Source: Nissabacter sp. SGAir0207 (GTDB lineage Bacteria; Pseudomonadota; Gammaproteobacteria; Enterobacterales; Enterobacteriaceae). Taken from it: a stretch of DNA of 64,000 bases. The stretch spans positions 992,001-1,056,000 of the forward strand of contig NZ_CP028035.1 of the NCBI RefSeq assembly GCF_005491205.1, given 5' to 3'. A program made the position numbers and the translations under genes. The notes under the pieces were generated by a model. That model had not been told where the DNA came from, did no database searches, and saw nothing but the letters and a program-made list of their open reading frames with translations. This document shows positions 18,511 to 28,299 of this stretch, piece after piece (the stretch's first letter is position 1; every line of letters begins with the position of its first letter).

Positions 18511-19310
18511 CACACTGGTATGATGACATGGAGGCGCACCACGCTGCCCTGCGTGCCTACTTTGCCCGCACCCCGCGTTTGACGCCACGCCTAAAAAACT
18601 GGCAGGAAGATCTGCCACCCAATCAGAGCGTGCAAACCGCACCGGCCAAATTAATTCACGTCACGGAGATCAATGATATTTGGATGGAGTTGCCGCGTTA
18701 CCAAAATATTATGTGGGGCGGGGCATGGGTGGGGTTTGTTTTGTCAGTTCTCGTGTCATTTTTTCTTATATTTATTTATATAGATACATTTGAGTTAGGT
18801 TTTTTCCTTTCCGAAATTTTAATACTAGCAATAGGTTTAGTGGCTTTTTTTTCAATGGCTTTATTAAACCTAAAAATGGCTCTCTACGTCCCCCGCGACC
18901 AGCCGATTCGTTTTAACCGTGCGCGCCAGAAGATTTATGTCTTTGACTATCACCGCACCTGGAACCCCTGGGCGCACTGGTCAGCCAGCGTCAGGGTCTT
19001 TAACTGGGCGGATGTGTATGGCGAACTGTCCTATGACCCGGATCGCTATAGCCAGGGATACCCACTGTTCTGTGCGGTGTGCAAGCCCGGCACTCATGAG
19101 GTGCTGGAGCGCTTCGAACTGAGCCGGGCGATGCTGAACCCGGAGCCGCAGCGCCGGTTGTGGAGCTTCTGCTGCCAGTACATGCAGTATAAAGAAGCAG
19201 ACCGGGCACCGCTGCTGCCGGGGCGGCCGGAGAGCTGGGTACCGCGCGCCAGCCAGCGCTGGCCGGAAGCGATTGAGCGCGAGTCCAGCAGCGCACCGGG
19301 GGAGATGTGA
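18507..19310 (+). CDS. Putative immunity protein to the VasX-like effector, copy 2 (tandem paralogue)
   Basis: A 267-residue paralogue of the preceding gene, overlapping it by four bases (ATGA). The first 65 or so residues and the last 140 are nearly identical between copies at both protein and DNA level. The two membrane segments in the middle (about 18720-18873) are unrelated in sequence and A/T-rich in both. Such a pattern is expected if immunity specificity resides in the membrane hairpin and is exchanged by recombination through the conserved flanks. It has no signal peptide. Function is inferred from context only. Confidence 0.65.
   Translation: MTHWYDDMEAHHAALRAYFARTPRLTPRLKNWQEDLPPNQSVQTAPAKLIHVTEINDIWMELPRYQNIMWGGAWVGFVLSVLVSFFLIFIYIDTFELGFFLSEILILAIGLVAFFSMALLNLKMALYVPRDQPIRFNRARQKIYVFDYHRTWNPWAHWSASVRVFNWADVYGELSYDPDRYSQGYPLFCAVCKPGTHEVLERFELSRAMLNPEPQRRLWSFCCQYMQYKEADRAPLLPGRPESWVPRASQRWPEAIERESSSAPGEM
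18516..19304 (+). repeat. Tandem gene duplication, copy B
   Basis: Second copy of the duplicated unit described for copy A, with conserved flanks and a different, shorter A/T-rich centre at about 18720-18873. Confidence 0.9.
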
Positions 19311-19330
19311 TGCCCGTCTAGACGGGCATC
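19309..19330. terminator. Inverted repeat between convergent genes
   Basis: A perfect 10-bp inverted repeat (GATGCCCGTC, TA, GACGGGCATC) overlapping the stop codon of the second immunity gene and lying 9 bases before the end of yaiI. It has no T run, so it is a weak or factor-assisted bidirectional terminator at best. Confidence 0.45.
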
Positions 19331-19339
19331 AGGCTGGCC

Positions 19340-19788
19340 TCACTTCTTCCGCTGTTGCAGCCACTTGTCGAGTTCGTTGGCGAACTGCTGGCGATCGCGC
19401 TGGTTGAGCGCCGGTGGGCCGCCGGTCTGGACGCCGCTGGCGCGCATCGTGTCCATGAAGTCGCGCATGTTCAGCCGCTCGCGGATGGTGTCCGGCGTGT
19501 AGCGCTCGCCGCGTGGGTTGAGCGCCACCGCGCCCTTCTCAATCACTTCGGCCGCCAGCGGGATGTCGCTGGTGACCACCAGATCGCCCGCCTCCACGCG
19601 TTTCACAATCTCATTGTCCGCGACGTCAAAACCGGCCGGCACCCGCAGGGTGCGCAGGAAGCGCGAGGGCGGGGTGCGGATCGATTGGTTGGCGACCAGC
19701 GTGACCAGCGTGCCGGTGCGGTCAGCGGCGCGGAACAGCACCTCTTTGATCACGTTCGGACAGGCGTCCGCATCTACCCAAATCGCCA

Positions 19789-19789
<1 letters not shown>
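19340..19789 (-). CDS. yaiI: UPF0178 family protein YaiI
   Basis: A 149-residue cytoplasmic protein of the YaiI/YqxD family, whose biochemical role is not established; a PIN-like nuclease fold has been suggested. The family N-terminus [10 protein letters not shown] and the VVTSDIPLA and LNPRGERYT motifs are present and the length is typical. It overlaps the hemF stop codon by one base (TGATG), so it is probably translated from the hemF transcript. Confidence 0.9.
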
Positions 19790-20733
<944 letters not shown>

Positions 20734-20781
20734 TCAGGAAACAGGCCGCCAGTATAACGCATTGCCCCGTTGATGGCAGGG

Positions 20782-21666
20782 TTAACGCGGTTTTCGCTCG
20801 TGGCTGTCGAAATAGTGGAAGAAGCTGACGATGCCGTCGGCAATCGCCTGGGCGATCTGCTGGCGGAAGCGCGGCGTGCTCAGCAACTGCTCCTCGGTGT
20901 GGTTGGTGATGAAGGAGGTCTCCACCAGCACCGAGGGGATCGACGGCGACTTCAACACCGCGAAGGCCGCCTGCTCGGTGGTTTTGCTGTGCAGGTGATG
21001 CACCGGGCGCAGCTTCTCCAGCACGTGGTGGCCGAGGGTCAGGCTGTTTTTGATGGTGTCGGTCTGCACCAGATCAAACAGCACCTGTTGCAGGTAGTTG
21101 TTGTCCTGCGCCGCGTACTTGCCGCCAGCCACCTTGTCGGCGTCATTCTCCTTCTGCGACATGTAGCGCGCCATCGCGCTGCTGGCACCACGGTTGGAGA
21201 GGGCAAACACCGAGGCACCGGAGGCGGCCGGGCTGGTGAAACCGTCGGCATGGATCGAGACAAAGAGATCCGCCTGATGCTGGTGGGCAATCTCCACCCG
21301 CTGGTAGAGCGGGATGAAGTGGTCGCTCTCGCGCGTCAGCCGCACCTCGATGTTGCTGTGCTCGCCGAGGCAGCGCCGCACGCTGTTGGCAATCTCCAGC
21401 ACGATGTGCTTCTCCTGTGAGCCTTCATGGCCGACCGCGCCGGAGTCGATGCCGCCGTGGCCGGGATCGAGCATCACCACTTTTTTAGCATTGGCTGGTT
21501 TGGGCGGACGGGCTGGGTGGGTAGGGTGCGGCTGCGGCTGCGCGGCGGCCGTGCGTGCGCCGAACAGACCGAACGCCAGCCCCAGCCCGGAGATCAGCAG
21601 CGTGCGGCGCGAGGGAGAGGCGGGCAGCGGGCGGAAACGCAGGAACTTGTGCAGCGGGTTAAGCAT
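20782..21666 (-). CDS. amiA: N-acetylmuramoyl-L-alanine amidase AmiA, Tat-exported
   Basis: Periplasmic zinc amidase that removes stem peptides from murein during daughter-cell separation. The N-terminus carries a twin-arginine signal (SPSRRTLLISGLGLAFG) ending near AAAQ. The Amidase_3 domain shows zinc-ligand motifs MLDPGHGGIDSGA, a glutamate in VRLTRESDHF, and a histidine in FVSIHADGF, with the catalytic glutamate in VLVETSFITN. The length of 294 residues is close to E. coli AmiA (289). The gene order amiA-hemF is conserved. Confidence 0.96.
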   Translation of the reverse strand: MLNPLHKFLRFRPLPASPSRRTLLISGLGLAFGLFGARTAAAQPQPHPTHPARPPKPANAKKVVMLDPGHGGIDSGAVGHEGSQEKHIVLEIANSVRRCLGEHSNIEVRLTRESDHFIPLYQRVEIAHQHQADLFVSIHADGFTSPAASGASVFALSNRGASSAMARYMSQKENDADKVAGGKYAAQDNNYLQQVLFDLVQTDTIKNSLTLGHHVLEKLRPVHHLHSKTTEQAAFAVLKSPSIPSVLVETSFITNHTEEQLLSTPRFRQQIAQAIADGIVSFFHYFDSHERKPR

Positions 21667-21744
21667 CGGTCATCACCATCATGGCTAAAAAGGTGATGTT
21701 ATATAGTATCCGTCCGGGGCGATCGACCCCGGAACTATTACCGA

Positions 21745-22884
21745 TTATGAACGGGGCGGGGCGTCTGGCTGGCGGAATGGCAGCACCTGCCGCGCGCCCT
21801 CCGCCCAGTCGCCCACCTCGGCGCGCTCCTGTGCCAGAAAGTCAGCCACCGCCTCGCGCAGCCCAGGGTGGCGCAGGTAGTGCCAGGAGTCGGTGAGCAC
21901 CGGCTCAAAGCCGCGGATCAGCTTGTGCTCCCCCTGCGCCCCGGCGTCAAAGCGCGCCAGCCCGTGGGCGATCGCCCACTCAATCCCTTGGTAGAAGCAG
22001 GTCTCAAAGTGGAGCTGGTGGTACTCCGCCAGACAGCCCCAGTAGCGGCCATAGAGGGTGTCACCATCCACCAGACAGAAGGCCATCGCCACCGGCTGGC
22101 CGTGACGGCGCGCCTCCACCACCTGGATCGCCTCTGGCATCCGCGCCGCCAACAGGCTGAAGAACGTGCGCGTCAGGTAGGGCGACTGGCCGCGCACCGC
22201 GTAGGTGTTGGCGTAACAGGTATACACGAAATCCCACTCCGCCTCGCTCAGCGTATGGCCAGCGCGCCAGACAAACTCAATGCCGAGTGCTGCCACCTGC
22301 GCGCGCTCCTTGCGGATCTGCTTACGCTTGCGCGAGGTCAGGGCGTCGAGGAAGTCCTGAAAATCGCGGTAGCCGTGGTTGCGCCAGTGGTACTGGCACC
22401 CCTGGCGGCGCAGCCAGCCCGGCTGGTCAGCGAACAGCGCGTTGTCATCGGCAAGGGTGAAGTTGACGTGCGCGCCCGACAGGCCCTGCGCCTCCAGATA
22501 TTCAGGCAGCGCCGCCAGCAGTCGGGCGGCGGATGGCGGATCGCCTAGCAGGCGCGGGCCGCTGACCGGGCTGAAGGGCACCGCACCGAGCCATTTGGGG
22601 TAGTAGGGGATGTGGGCGCGGCGGCAGGCGTCGGCCCAGCCGTGGTCAAACACATACTCGCCGTAGGAGTGGCGCTTGCGGTAGCCGGGCAGGGCGGCGC
22701 GGCAGCGGCCGTCCTCCAGCCACAACAGGTGCTCGGCGCGCCAGCCGGTCTGCGGGCCGACGCTGCCGCTCTCCTCCAGCGCCGAGAGGAAGGCGTGGCG
22801 CAAGAAGGGCTGGCCGGTCGGCAGCAGGGCGTCCCAGTCGGCGGCGGCAATCTGGTCAAGGGCGGCGAGGGGGGTCAGTGACAT
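21745..22884 (-). CDS. FemAB-like GNAT-superfamily protein (DUF482 type)
   Basis: A 379-residue cytoplasmic protein of the group once called DUF482, related to FemAB/GNAT acyltransferases. The substrate is unknown. Recognisable pieces include LRHAFLSALEESGSVG, YGEYVFDHGW, TSRKRKQIRKER, and near the C-terminus YQGIEWAIAHGLARFDAGAQGEHK. An upstream extension to 22923 is possible, but the ATG at 22884 has AGGAG seven bases before it and fits the family N-terminus. The gene stands alone, divergent from ypeA. Confidence 0.85.
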   Translation of the reverse strand: MSLTPLAALDQIAAADWDALLPTGQPFLRHAFLSALEESGSVGPQTGWRAEHLLWLEDGRCRAALPGYRKRHSYGEYVFDHGWADACRRAHIPYYPKWLGAVPFSPVSGPRLLGDPPSAARLLAALPEYLEAQGLSGAHVNFTLADDNALFADQPGWLRRQGCQYHWRNHGYRDFQDFLDALTSRKRKQIRKERAQVAALGIEFVWRAGHTLSEAEWDFVYTCYANTYAVRGQSPYLTRTFFSLLAARMPEAIQVVEARRHGQPVAMAFCLVDGDTLYGRYWGCLAEYHQLHFETCFYQGIEWAIAHGLARFDAGAQGEHKLIRGFEPVLTDSWHYLRHPGLREAVADFLAQERAEVGDWAEGARQVLPFRQPDAPPRS

Positions 22885-23062
22885 CAGCAAACTCCTGCGG
22901 GCGGCAACGGGCAATCGTGCCAATGTAGCAGAGCCTGCCGTCTGGCAGCGTGGAAAATGCTTAAAATTCGTTTAGCCGTGGCGTCGCAAGGCAATTTAAT
23001 ATTGCGTCACCGGCAGATCCCGCGATAATCAAGAATAATCTGAACAATAGCGGCGAACGATC

Positions 23063-23488
23063 ATGGAAATTCGCGTATTTCGGCAAGACGATTTTGAAGA
23101 GGTCATTACCCTGTGGGAGCGCTGCGATCTGCTGCGCCCGTGGAATGACCCGGAGATGGACATTGAGCGCAAGCTCAACCATGACCCAGACCTGTTCCTG
23201 GTGGCGCAGGTTGGCGGCCAGCTGGTGGGCACGGTGATGGGCGGCTATGACGGCCACCGTGGCGCGGCCTACTACCTCGGCGTACACCCGGACTTCCGGG
23301 GGCGCGGCATCGCCAATGCGCTAATGAGCCGGCTGGAGAAGAAGCTGATCGCCCGCGGCTGCCCGAAGATCAACCTGATGGTGCGCGAGGAGAACGACGC
23401 CGTTACCGCCATGTATGAGAAGATGGGCTACGAGATGGCGGACAGCATCGCCCTCGGCAAGCGGCTGATTGAGGATCAGGAGTACTGA
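23063..23488 (+). CDS. ypeA: GNAT family acetyltransferase YpeA
   Basis: A 141-residue acetyltransferase. The N-terminus [15 protein letters not shown] and the acetyl-CoA-binding motif [18 protein letters not shown] (near residue 74) are typical of GNAT, and the length equals E. coli YpeA. The natural substrate is not established. Neighbours on both sides match the amiA-ypeA-yfeZ order of E. coli, apart from the inserted ygiW-like gene. Confidence 0.95.
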   Translation: MEIRVFRQDDFEEVITLWERCDLLRPWNDPEMDIERKLNHDPDLFLVAQVGGQLVGTVMGGYDGHRGAAYYLGVHPDFRGRGIANALMSRLEKKLIARGCPKINLMVREENDAVTAMYEKMGYEMADSIALGKRLIEDQEY

Positions 23489-23494
23489 TCCCTA

Positions 23495-23516
23495 CCCGCC
23501 GGCGAGGGCCGGCGGG
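23495..23516. terminator. GC-rich hairpin between ypeA and the ygiW-like gene
   Basis: A perfect 9-bp inverted repeat (CCCGCCGGC, loop GAGG, GCCGGCGGG) between two convergent genes. There is no T run on either strand, so termination is uncertain. Confidence 0.4.
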
Positions 23517-23523
23517 CATCCCA

Positions 23524-23910
23524 TCACAGCACCTTCTTCACGCTCTTCACGTCCACTCCCAGACTGCTCCACTCTTTGTCCACTTCCCCCTCAAGCTGCA
23601 CTTTGTCGGTGGGGGAGACGCTCTGCCCATTCCAGCGTTTGGCGTCAATCTCCACGTTCAGGCTGCCAGTGTTGTCGCGGAACACGTAGCGGTCATCGCC
23701 GGTCTGGCGTTCAATGTGGCCCTCCAGCCGCACCCAGGCGTCATCTTCCATCTCCTTGACCTGCTTGACGCTGCTGACGTGCGGGCCGGGTCCGGTAAAA
23801 CCGCCCTGACTGGCCTGCGCTGGCGCGTTGGGCGCGATAAAGCCGCCCTGTTGGGCGAAGGCGGGCAGGGTGCACAGGGCAAGCAGCGGGGCGAGGATCG
23901 CTTTTTTCAT
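23524..23910 (-). CDS. YgiW/YdeI family periplasmic stress-tolerance OB-fold protein
   Basis: A 128-residue exported protein. A signal peptide (MKKAILAPLLALCTLPAFAQ) is followed by a QGGF-rich linker and a bacterial OB-fold domain (VKEMEDDAWVRLEGHIE, YVFRDNTGSLNVEID, VSPTDKVQLEGEVD). E. coli YgiW and YdeI of this family are linked to peroxide and cationic peptide stress. An extension to 24006 is possible, but the ATG at 23910 begins a clear signal peptide and has AAGGAG upstream. YgiW is elsewhere in E. coli, so this may be a lineage-specific copy. Confidence 0.9.
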   Translation of the reverse strand: MKKAILAPLLALCTLPAFAQQGGFIAPNAPAQASQGGFTGPGPHVSSVKQVKEMEDDAWVRLEGHIERQTGDDRYVFRDNTGSLNVEIDAKRWNGQSVSPTDKVQLEGEVDKEWSSLGVDVKSVKKVL

Positions 23911-24051
23911 GGGGCATCTCCTTATGGTGTCAGGCGGCGACGGCTGGCGCGGTCGCCTCTTCAAGTGATTAAGTAAAGCAGAGAATCGCAAGGTGTTCAT
24001 CGTCACGGCCTTTTTTTGCTACCCTCTCCCTTTTGCCGCTGGGGATCTGCC

Positions 24052-24531
24052 ATGCCGCGCGAGTTTTCACCCGATGACCACCCCTCGCCCGAGGATTACA
24101 ACGCCCACGGCTGGCTGCGCCTGCCGCCGCTGTTCTGGCTGGTGCTGGCGCTGCTGGCGCGCACCTGGCTGCTGTTTGTGATGGCCGCCGCCTCCGGTAA
24201 TCAGGGCGACAGCCTGCTGACGCTGTTCTACCCGGATCGCGAGCGCTTCTGGTGGGGTATCGCGCTGGGCCTGCCCGCGGTGCTGCTGTTTTTGCTCAGC
24301 GGCCGCCGCCACCTCTGGCCGCGCCTGTGGCGGGGCGGCGAGTGGCTGCTGCTGGCGACGCTGGCGATCTCGCTGGCGGTGCAGGCCGCCGCGCTCTGGC
24401 AGGGGATCGGCCTCGGCCAGCCAGCGCTCGGCGACCTGCTGCTGACACTGGCGGATGCCACGGCCCTTACGTGGTGTGGGCTGAGCCACCGCCTGAAACG
24501 CGCCTTCCGGGCCGGGGAAAATGGCCTGTGA
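24052..24531 (+). CDS. yfeZ: Inner membrane protein YfeZ (DUF2919)
   Basis: A 159-residue membrane protein of unknown function with about four hydrophobic segments (LPPLFWLVLALLARTWLLFVM, IALGLPAVLLFLLSG, WLLLATLAISLAVQAAALW, LLLTLADATALTW). The family N-terminus with a short acidic/histidine stretch then YNAHGWLRLPP supports the ATG at 24052 over a TTG 12 codons upstream. The yfeZ-yfeY-yfeX order is as in E. coli. Confidence 0.85.
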   Translation: MPREFSPDDHPSPEDYNAHGWLRLPPLFWLVLALLARTWLLFVMAAASGNQGDSLLTLFYPDRERFWWGIALGLPAVLLFLLSGRRHLWPRLWRGGEWLLLATLAISLAVQAAALWQGIGLGQPALGDLLLTLADATALTWCGLSHRLKRAFRAGENGL

Positions 24532-24622
24532 CGGCACTTTTTGCCGCCGCAGGACTCCAACCTGCCGGAACCCTTCTCCCCGCTGGCGATAAATCTGCCG
24601 GCGAATGCCAACTGGAGCCTTT

Positions 24623-25228
24623 ATGTACCCACGTCTTACCCCCCTGCGCCCCCTGCTGCTGGCCCTGCCGCTGCTGCTGACAGGCTGTGCCACCGTCTCC
24701 TCCGTGATGCCGGATCTCTCCAGCCTCAACCCGATGAACTGGTTCAGCGGCAGTCTCGAGGTGAGCGAGCAGGGCGTCGGCGGGCTGACCGCCGCCACGC
24801 CGATGGATGAGCAGGCAATCCGCGACGGGCTAGAGAATGACTTCACGCTGCGCAACGGCATGGCCACCAACAATGGCCAGATCGTCGCCTTCTGGCAGGC
24901 GCTGGACGATGACAAGGTGGCGCTGACCATCACCGGCCCGCAGCAGGGCAAGGTGGCGCGCATCGACGTCACCAGCGACGCCATCGCCACCGACAGCGGC
25001 GTGGAGATTGGCACGCCGTTCAGCGATCTCTACAGCAAGGCGTTCGGCGCCTGCCAGATGGGGCAGGGCGACGATGAGCAGGGCGTAGAGTGCGCCGCGC
25101 CCAACAGCCGCCATTTGAGCTACGTCTTCAGCGGCACCTGGCACGGCCCGGCTGGCCTGATGCCAGCGGACGACACCCTGAAAAACTGGAAAGTGAGCAA
25201 GATCATCTGGCGGGCAGAGGCGCGCTAA
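24623..25228 (+). CDS. yfeY: Lipoprotein YfeY
   Basis: A 201-residue predicted lipoprotein. The signal ends in the lipobox LLLTGC (cysteine near residue 21), followed by ATVSSVMPDLSSLNPMNWF. E. coli YfeY is a member of the sigma-E regulon and has no defined function. The ATG at 24623 has TGGAG upstream and gives a proper lipoprotein signal; an upstream ATG at 24605 adds six residues and is less likely. It lies between yfeZ and yfeX. Confidence 0.88.
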   Translation: MYPRLTPLRPLLLALPLLLTGCATVSSVMPDLSSLNPMNWFSGSLEVSEQGVGGLTAATPMDEQAIRDGLENDFTLRNGMATNNGQIVAFWQALDDDKVALTITGPQQGKVARIDVTSDAIATDSGVEIGTPFSDLYSKAFGACQMGQGDDEQGVECAAPNSRHLSYVFSGTWHGPAGLMPADDTLKNWKVSKIIWRAEAR

Positions 25229-25345
25229 ACCTTTCCGGCGGGGAGGGGCAATTCCCCATGCACCCTCCCCGGCAAACCGATATGATAACGCCCCGAAAGT
25301 GACAGCCGTATTCGCGGCTGGCCGGTTTGCAATGAGGATATAACA

Positions 25346-26245
25346 ATGACACAGGTTCAGAGCGGCATCCTGCTGGAGAAGTGCCGTTTTGCCATCTATC
25401 TGGAAGCCAATATCCAGGGTGAGTTCGAGGCCCTGCGCCAGGGGTGCCGCAGCTTCTGCCAGAAGCTGCAAGAGATGCAGCTAGCCTTCCCGCAGGAGAA
25501 CCTCGGCGCGACCATCGCCTTCGGTTATGACGTCTGGCAGGATCTCTCGGGCGGGCAGGGCGCGCCGGAGCTGAAAAACTTCCTGCCGCTTGGCAAGGGG
25601 CTGGCCCCCTCCACCCAGCGCGACATGCTGATCCACATTCAGTCGCTGCGCCATGACGTCAACTTCGCGCTGGCGCAGGCCGCGCTGGCCGCCTTTGGCA
25701 GCGCCATCCATGTGGAGGAGGAGACGCACGGCTTCCGCAATATTGAGATGCGTGACTTGAGCGGCTTTGTCGATGGCACCGAGAACCCGCAGGGCGAGCA
25801 GCGCCGTGAGGTGGCAATTGTGGCCGAAGAGCAGCCAGACGCTGGCGGCAGTTACGTGTTTGTCCAGCGCTGGGAACACAACCTGCGCCAGTGGAACCGC
25901 TTTAGCGTCGAGCAGCAGGAGCAGGTGATTGGCCGCACCAAGCTGACCGACGAGGAGCTGCCGCGCGACAGCCGCCCGGACACCTCCCACGTCAGCCGCG
26001 TTGACCTGAAAGAGGAGGGCAAGGGGCTGAAGATCCTGCGCCAGAGCCTGCCCTACGGCACCGTGAGCGGCAAGCACGGCCTCTACTTCCTCGCCTACAG
26101 CGCCCGGCTGCACAACATCGAGCAGCAACTGCTGAGCATGTTTGGCGATTTGGACGGCAAGCGCGACCAGATGCTACGCTTCACCCGGCCGGTGAGCGGC
26201 AGCTACTTCTTCGCCCCCTCCCTGACGCGCCTGCTGGCGCTCTGA
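25346..26245 (+). CDS. yfeX: Dye-decolorizing (Dyp-type) haem peroxidase YfeX
   Basis: A 299-residue cytoplasmic haem peroxidase, the same length as E. coli YfeX, which acts on porphyrinogens and whose proposed dechelatase role is debated. The [10 protein letters not shown] motif with the catalytic aspartate is near residue 140. The later RHD-type region and RSFYRP-like residues are partly replaced but DTSHVSRVD with the probable axial histidine near residue 215 is present. AATGAGGATATAACA precedes the ATG. A hairpin at 26252-26271 follows. Confidence 0.95.
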   Translation: MTQVQSGILLEKCRFAIYLEANIQGEFEALRQGCRSFCQKLQEMQLAFPQENLGATIAFGYDVWQDLSGGQGAPELKNFLPLGKGLAPSTQRDMLIHIQSLRHDVNFALAQAALAAFGSAIHVEEETHGFRNIEMRDLSGFVDGTENPQGEQRREVAIVAEEQPDAGGSYVFVQRWEHNLRQWNRFSVEQQEQVIGRTKLTDEELPRDSRPDTSHVSRVDLKEEGKGLKILRQSLPYGTVSGKHGLYFLAYSARLHNIEQQLLSMFGDLDGKRDQMLRFTRPVSGSYFFAPSLTRLLAL

Positions 26246-26251
26246 CCCTTC

Positions 26252-26271
26252 AGGCCAGCGTGGGCTGGCCT
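26252..26271 (+). terminator. Hairpin after yfeX
   Basis: An 8-bp inverted repeat (AGGCCAGC, GTGG, GCTGGCCT) seven bases after the yfeX stop, followed by a C/T-rich stretch and TTTTT some ten bases later. A weak terminator candidate. Confidence 0.45.
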
Positions 26272-26299
26272 CTCTCCCCATTTTTCTACACTTCTCCCG

Positions 26300-26446
26300 G
26301 CGTCTGCTCTGGCTTATAGCTTTTCATGCTTGGAAATCACCAAATGGTATATAAAAGCATTACAGCTCGGCATAGAGTTATAAATACACTGTTAACACAT
26401 GGCAGACCCGATGCCCCGGCCTGTCGGGCGGTGAGACAGGTGCAGA
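26300..26446 (+). promoter_or_regulatory. Upstream region of the cysPTWA operon
   Basis: An A/T-rich stretch (about 26320-26400) directly before cysP, in contrast to the GC-rich genes. A TATAAA hexamer lies at 26379-26384 without a good -35 partner, as expected for a promoter that depends on the activator CysB. The CysB sites themselves are too degenerate to call by eye. E. coli has ucpA between yfeX and cysP; here it is absent. Confidence 0.4.
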
Positions 26447-27469
26447 ATGAAAGCAAGGTTAAGGAAGTCCCGGTTCTGGCAAGCAGGTGCGTGGGTGACA
26501 TTGTTCGCCGCTTCCGCCGCGCCAGCCGCCGAACTGCTCAACAGCTCCTATGATGTGGCCCGCGAACTGTTCGCCGCCCTCAATCCGCCTTTCATCCAGC
26601 AGTGGGATGCGCAGCACCCCAACGACCCGCTGACCATCCGGCAGTCGCATGGCGGCTCCTCAAAGCAGGCGCTGGCGATTTTGCAGGGGCTGAAGGCGGA
26701 TGTGGTGACCTACAACCAGGTGACGGATGTCCAGATCCTGCATGACCGCGGCAACCTGCTGGCGGCGGAGTGGCAGGCGCGCCTGCCGAACCACAGCTCC
26801 CCCTTCTACTCCACCATGGCGTTTCTGGTGCGCAAGGGCAACCCGCTTGGCGTGCACAACTGGGGCGATCTGGTGAAACCGGGGGTGAAGCTGGTCTTCC
26901 CGAACCCGAAGACCTCGGGCAATGGCCGCTACACCTATCTGGCCGCCTGGGGCGCGCTGGAGAAAGCCAATCAGGGCGATCAGGCGAAAACTCGCGACCA
27001 GATGCGCCAGCTGCTGAAAAACGTGGCGGTGTTTGATACCGGTGGCCGGGGTGCCACCACTACCTTCGTCGAGCGTGGCTTGGGCGATGTGCTCATCAGC
27101 TTCGAGTCGGAGGTGAACAACATCCGCAAGCAGTATGGTGCGGAACAGTATGAGGTCATCGTGCCGCCGGTCGATATTCTGGCGGAGTTCCCGGTGGCCT
27201 GGATTGATAAAAATGTGCGGGCCAACGGCACCGGCGAGGCAGCAAAAGCCTATTTGACCTGGCTCTACAGCCCGCCGGCGCAGCGCATCATTACCCAGTT
27301 CCACTACCGGGTCTATGACGCGCAGGCGATGGCCGCTGCCAGGGAGTCGTTCCCACCCACCACGCTGTTCCGGGTGGAGGAGACCTTCGGCGGCTGGCCG
27401 CAGGTGATGAAGAGACACTTCGCCAGCGGCGGCGAGCTGGATAAATTGTTAGCACAAGGGCATGAGTAA
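26447..27469 (+). CDS. cysP: Periplasmic thiosulfate-binding protein
   Basis: Binds thiosulfate (and sulfate) in the periplasm and delivers it to the CysTWA transporter. The product has 340 residues; E. coli CysP has 338. The signal peptide ends near [10 protein letters not shown]. Mature-domain motifs include [39 protein letters not shown] and [16 protein letters not shown], all typical of the sulfate/thiosulfate-binding family. The stop codon overlaps the cysT start by one base (TAATG). Confidence 0.97.
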   Translation: MKARLRKSRFWQAGAWVTLFAASAAPAAELLNSSYDVARELFAALNPPFIQQWDAQHPNDPLTIRQSHGGSSKQALAILQGLKADVVTYNQVTDVQILHDRGNLLAAEWQARLPNHSSPFYSTMAFLVRKGNPLGVHNWGDLVKPGVKLVFPNPKTSGNGRYTYLAAWGALEKANQGDQAKTRDQMRQLLKNVAVFDTGGRGATTTFVERGLGDVLISFESEVNNIRKQYGAEQYEVIVPPVDILAEFPVAWIDKNVRANGTGEAAKAYLTWLYSPPAQRIITQFHYRVYDAQAMAAARESFPPTTLFRVEETFGGWPQVMKRHFASGGELDKLLAQGHE

Positions 27470-28299
27470 TGTTGTTGGCCAGTAAACGCGTTCTACCCGG
27501 ATTTACCCTTAGCCTCGGCAGCAGCCTGCTGTACGTCTGCCTGATCCTGCTGCTGCCGTTGAGCGCGCTGGTGATGCAGCTGTCGCAGATGACGCTGGCG
27601 CAGTATTGGGAAGTGGTCACCAGCCCACAGGTGGTGGCGGCCTATAAGGTCACGCTGCTGTCGGCGGCGGTGGCCAGTATCTTCAATATGTTTTTCGGTA
27701 TGCTGATGGCCTGGATCCTGACGCGCTATACCTTTCCCGGCCGCAGCCTGCTCGACGGGCTGATGGACTTGCCGTTTGCCCTGCCGACCGCGGTGGCTGG
27801 CCTGACGCTGGCTGGCATGTTCTCGACCACCGGCTGGTATGGCGAGTGGCTGGCGCAGTTTGGCATCAAGGTCTCCTACACCTGGCTCGGCATCGCGGTG
27901 GCGATGGCCTTCACCAGCATCCCGTTTGTGGTGCGCACCGTGCAACCGGTGCTGGAGGAGCTGGGGCCAGAGTATGAGGAGGCGGCCGAGACCCTCGGGG
28001 CCAGCCGCTGGCAGAGTTTCCGCCGCGTGGTGTTGCCGGAGGTGGCCCCGGCGCTGCTGGCCGGGACTGCGCTCTCGTTTACCCGCAGTCTGGGGGAGTT
28101 TGGCGCGGTGATCTTTATCGCTGGCAACATCGCCTGGAAGACAGAAGTGACGTCCTTGATGATCTTTATCCGTTTGCAGGAGTTCGACTACCCGGCGGCC
28201 AGCGCCATCGCCTCGGTGATTCTGGCGGCCTCGCTGCTGCTGCTGTTCGCCATTAACACGCTGCAAAGCCGCTTCGGCAAGCGCTTGGGAGGTCACTGA
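27469..28299 (+). CDS. cysT: Sulfate/thiosulfate ABC transporter permease CysT (CysU)
   Basis: First of two inner-membrane permeases of the sulfate/thiosulfate importer. The product has 276 residues with about six membrane segments and the cytoplasmic EAA loop (YEEAAETLGASRWQSFRRVV, near residue 165) that contacts CysA. It is coupled by one-base overlaps with cysP upstream and cysW downstream. Confidence 0.97.
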   Translation: MLLASKRVLPGFTLSLGSSLLYVCLILLLPLSALVMQLSQMTLAQYWEVVTSPQVVAAYKVTLLSAAVASIFNMFFGMLMAWILTRYTFPGRSLLDGLMDLPFALPTAVAGLTLAGMFSTTGWYGEWLAQFGIKVSYTWLGIAVAMAFTSIPFVVRTVQPVLEELGPEYEEAAETLGASRWQSFRRVVLPEVAPALLAGTALSFTRSLGEFGAVIFIAGNIAWKTEVTSLMIFIRLQEFDYPAASAIASVILAASLLLLFAINTLQSRFGKRLGGH

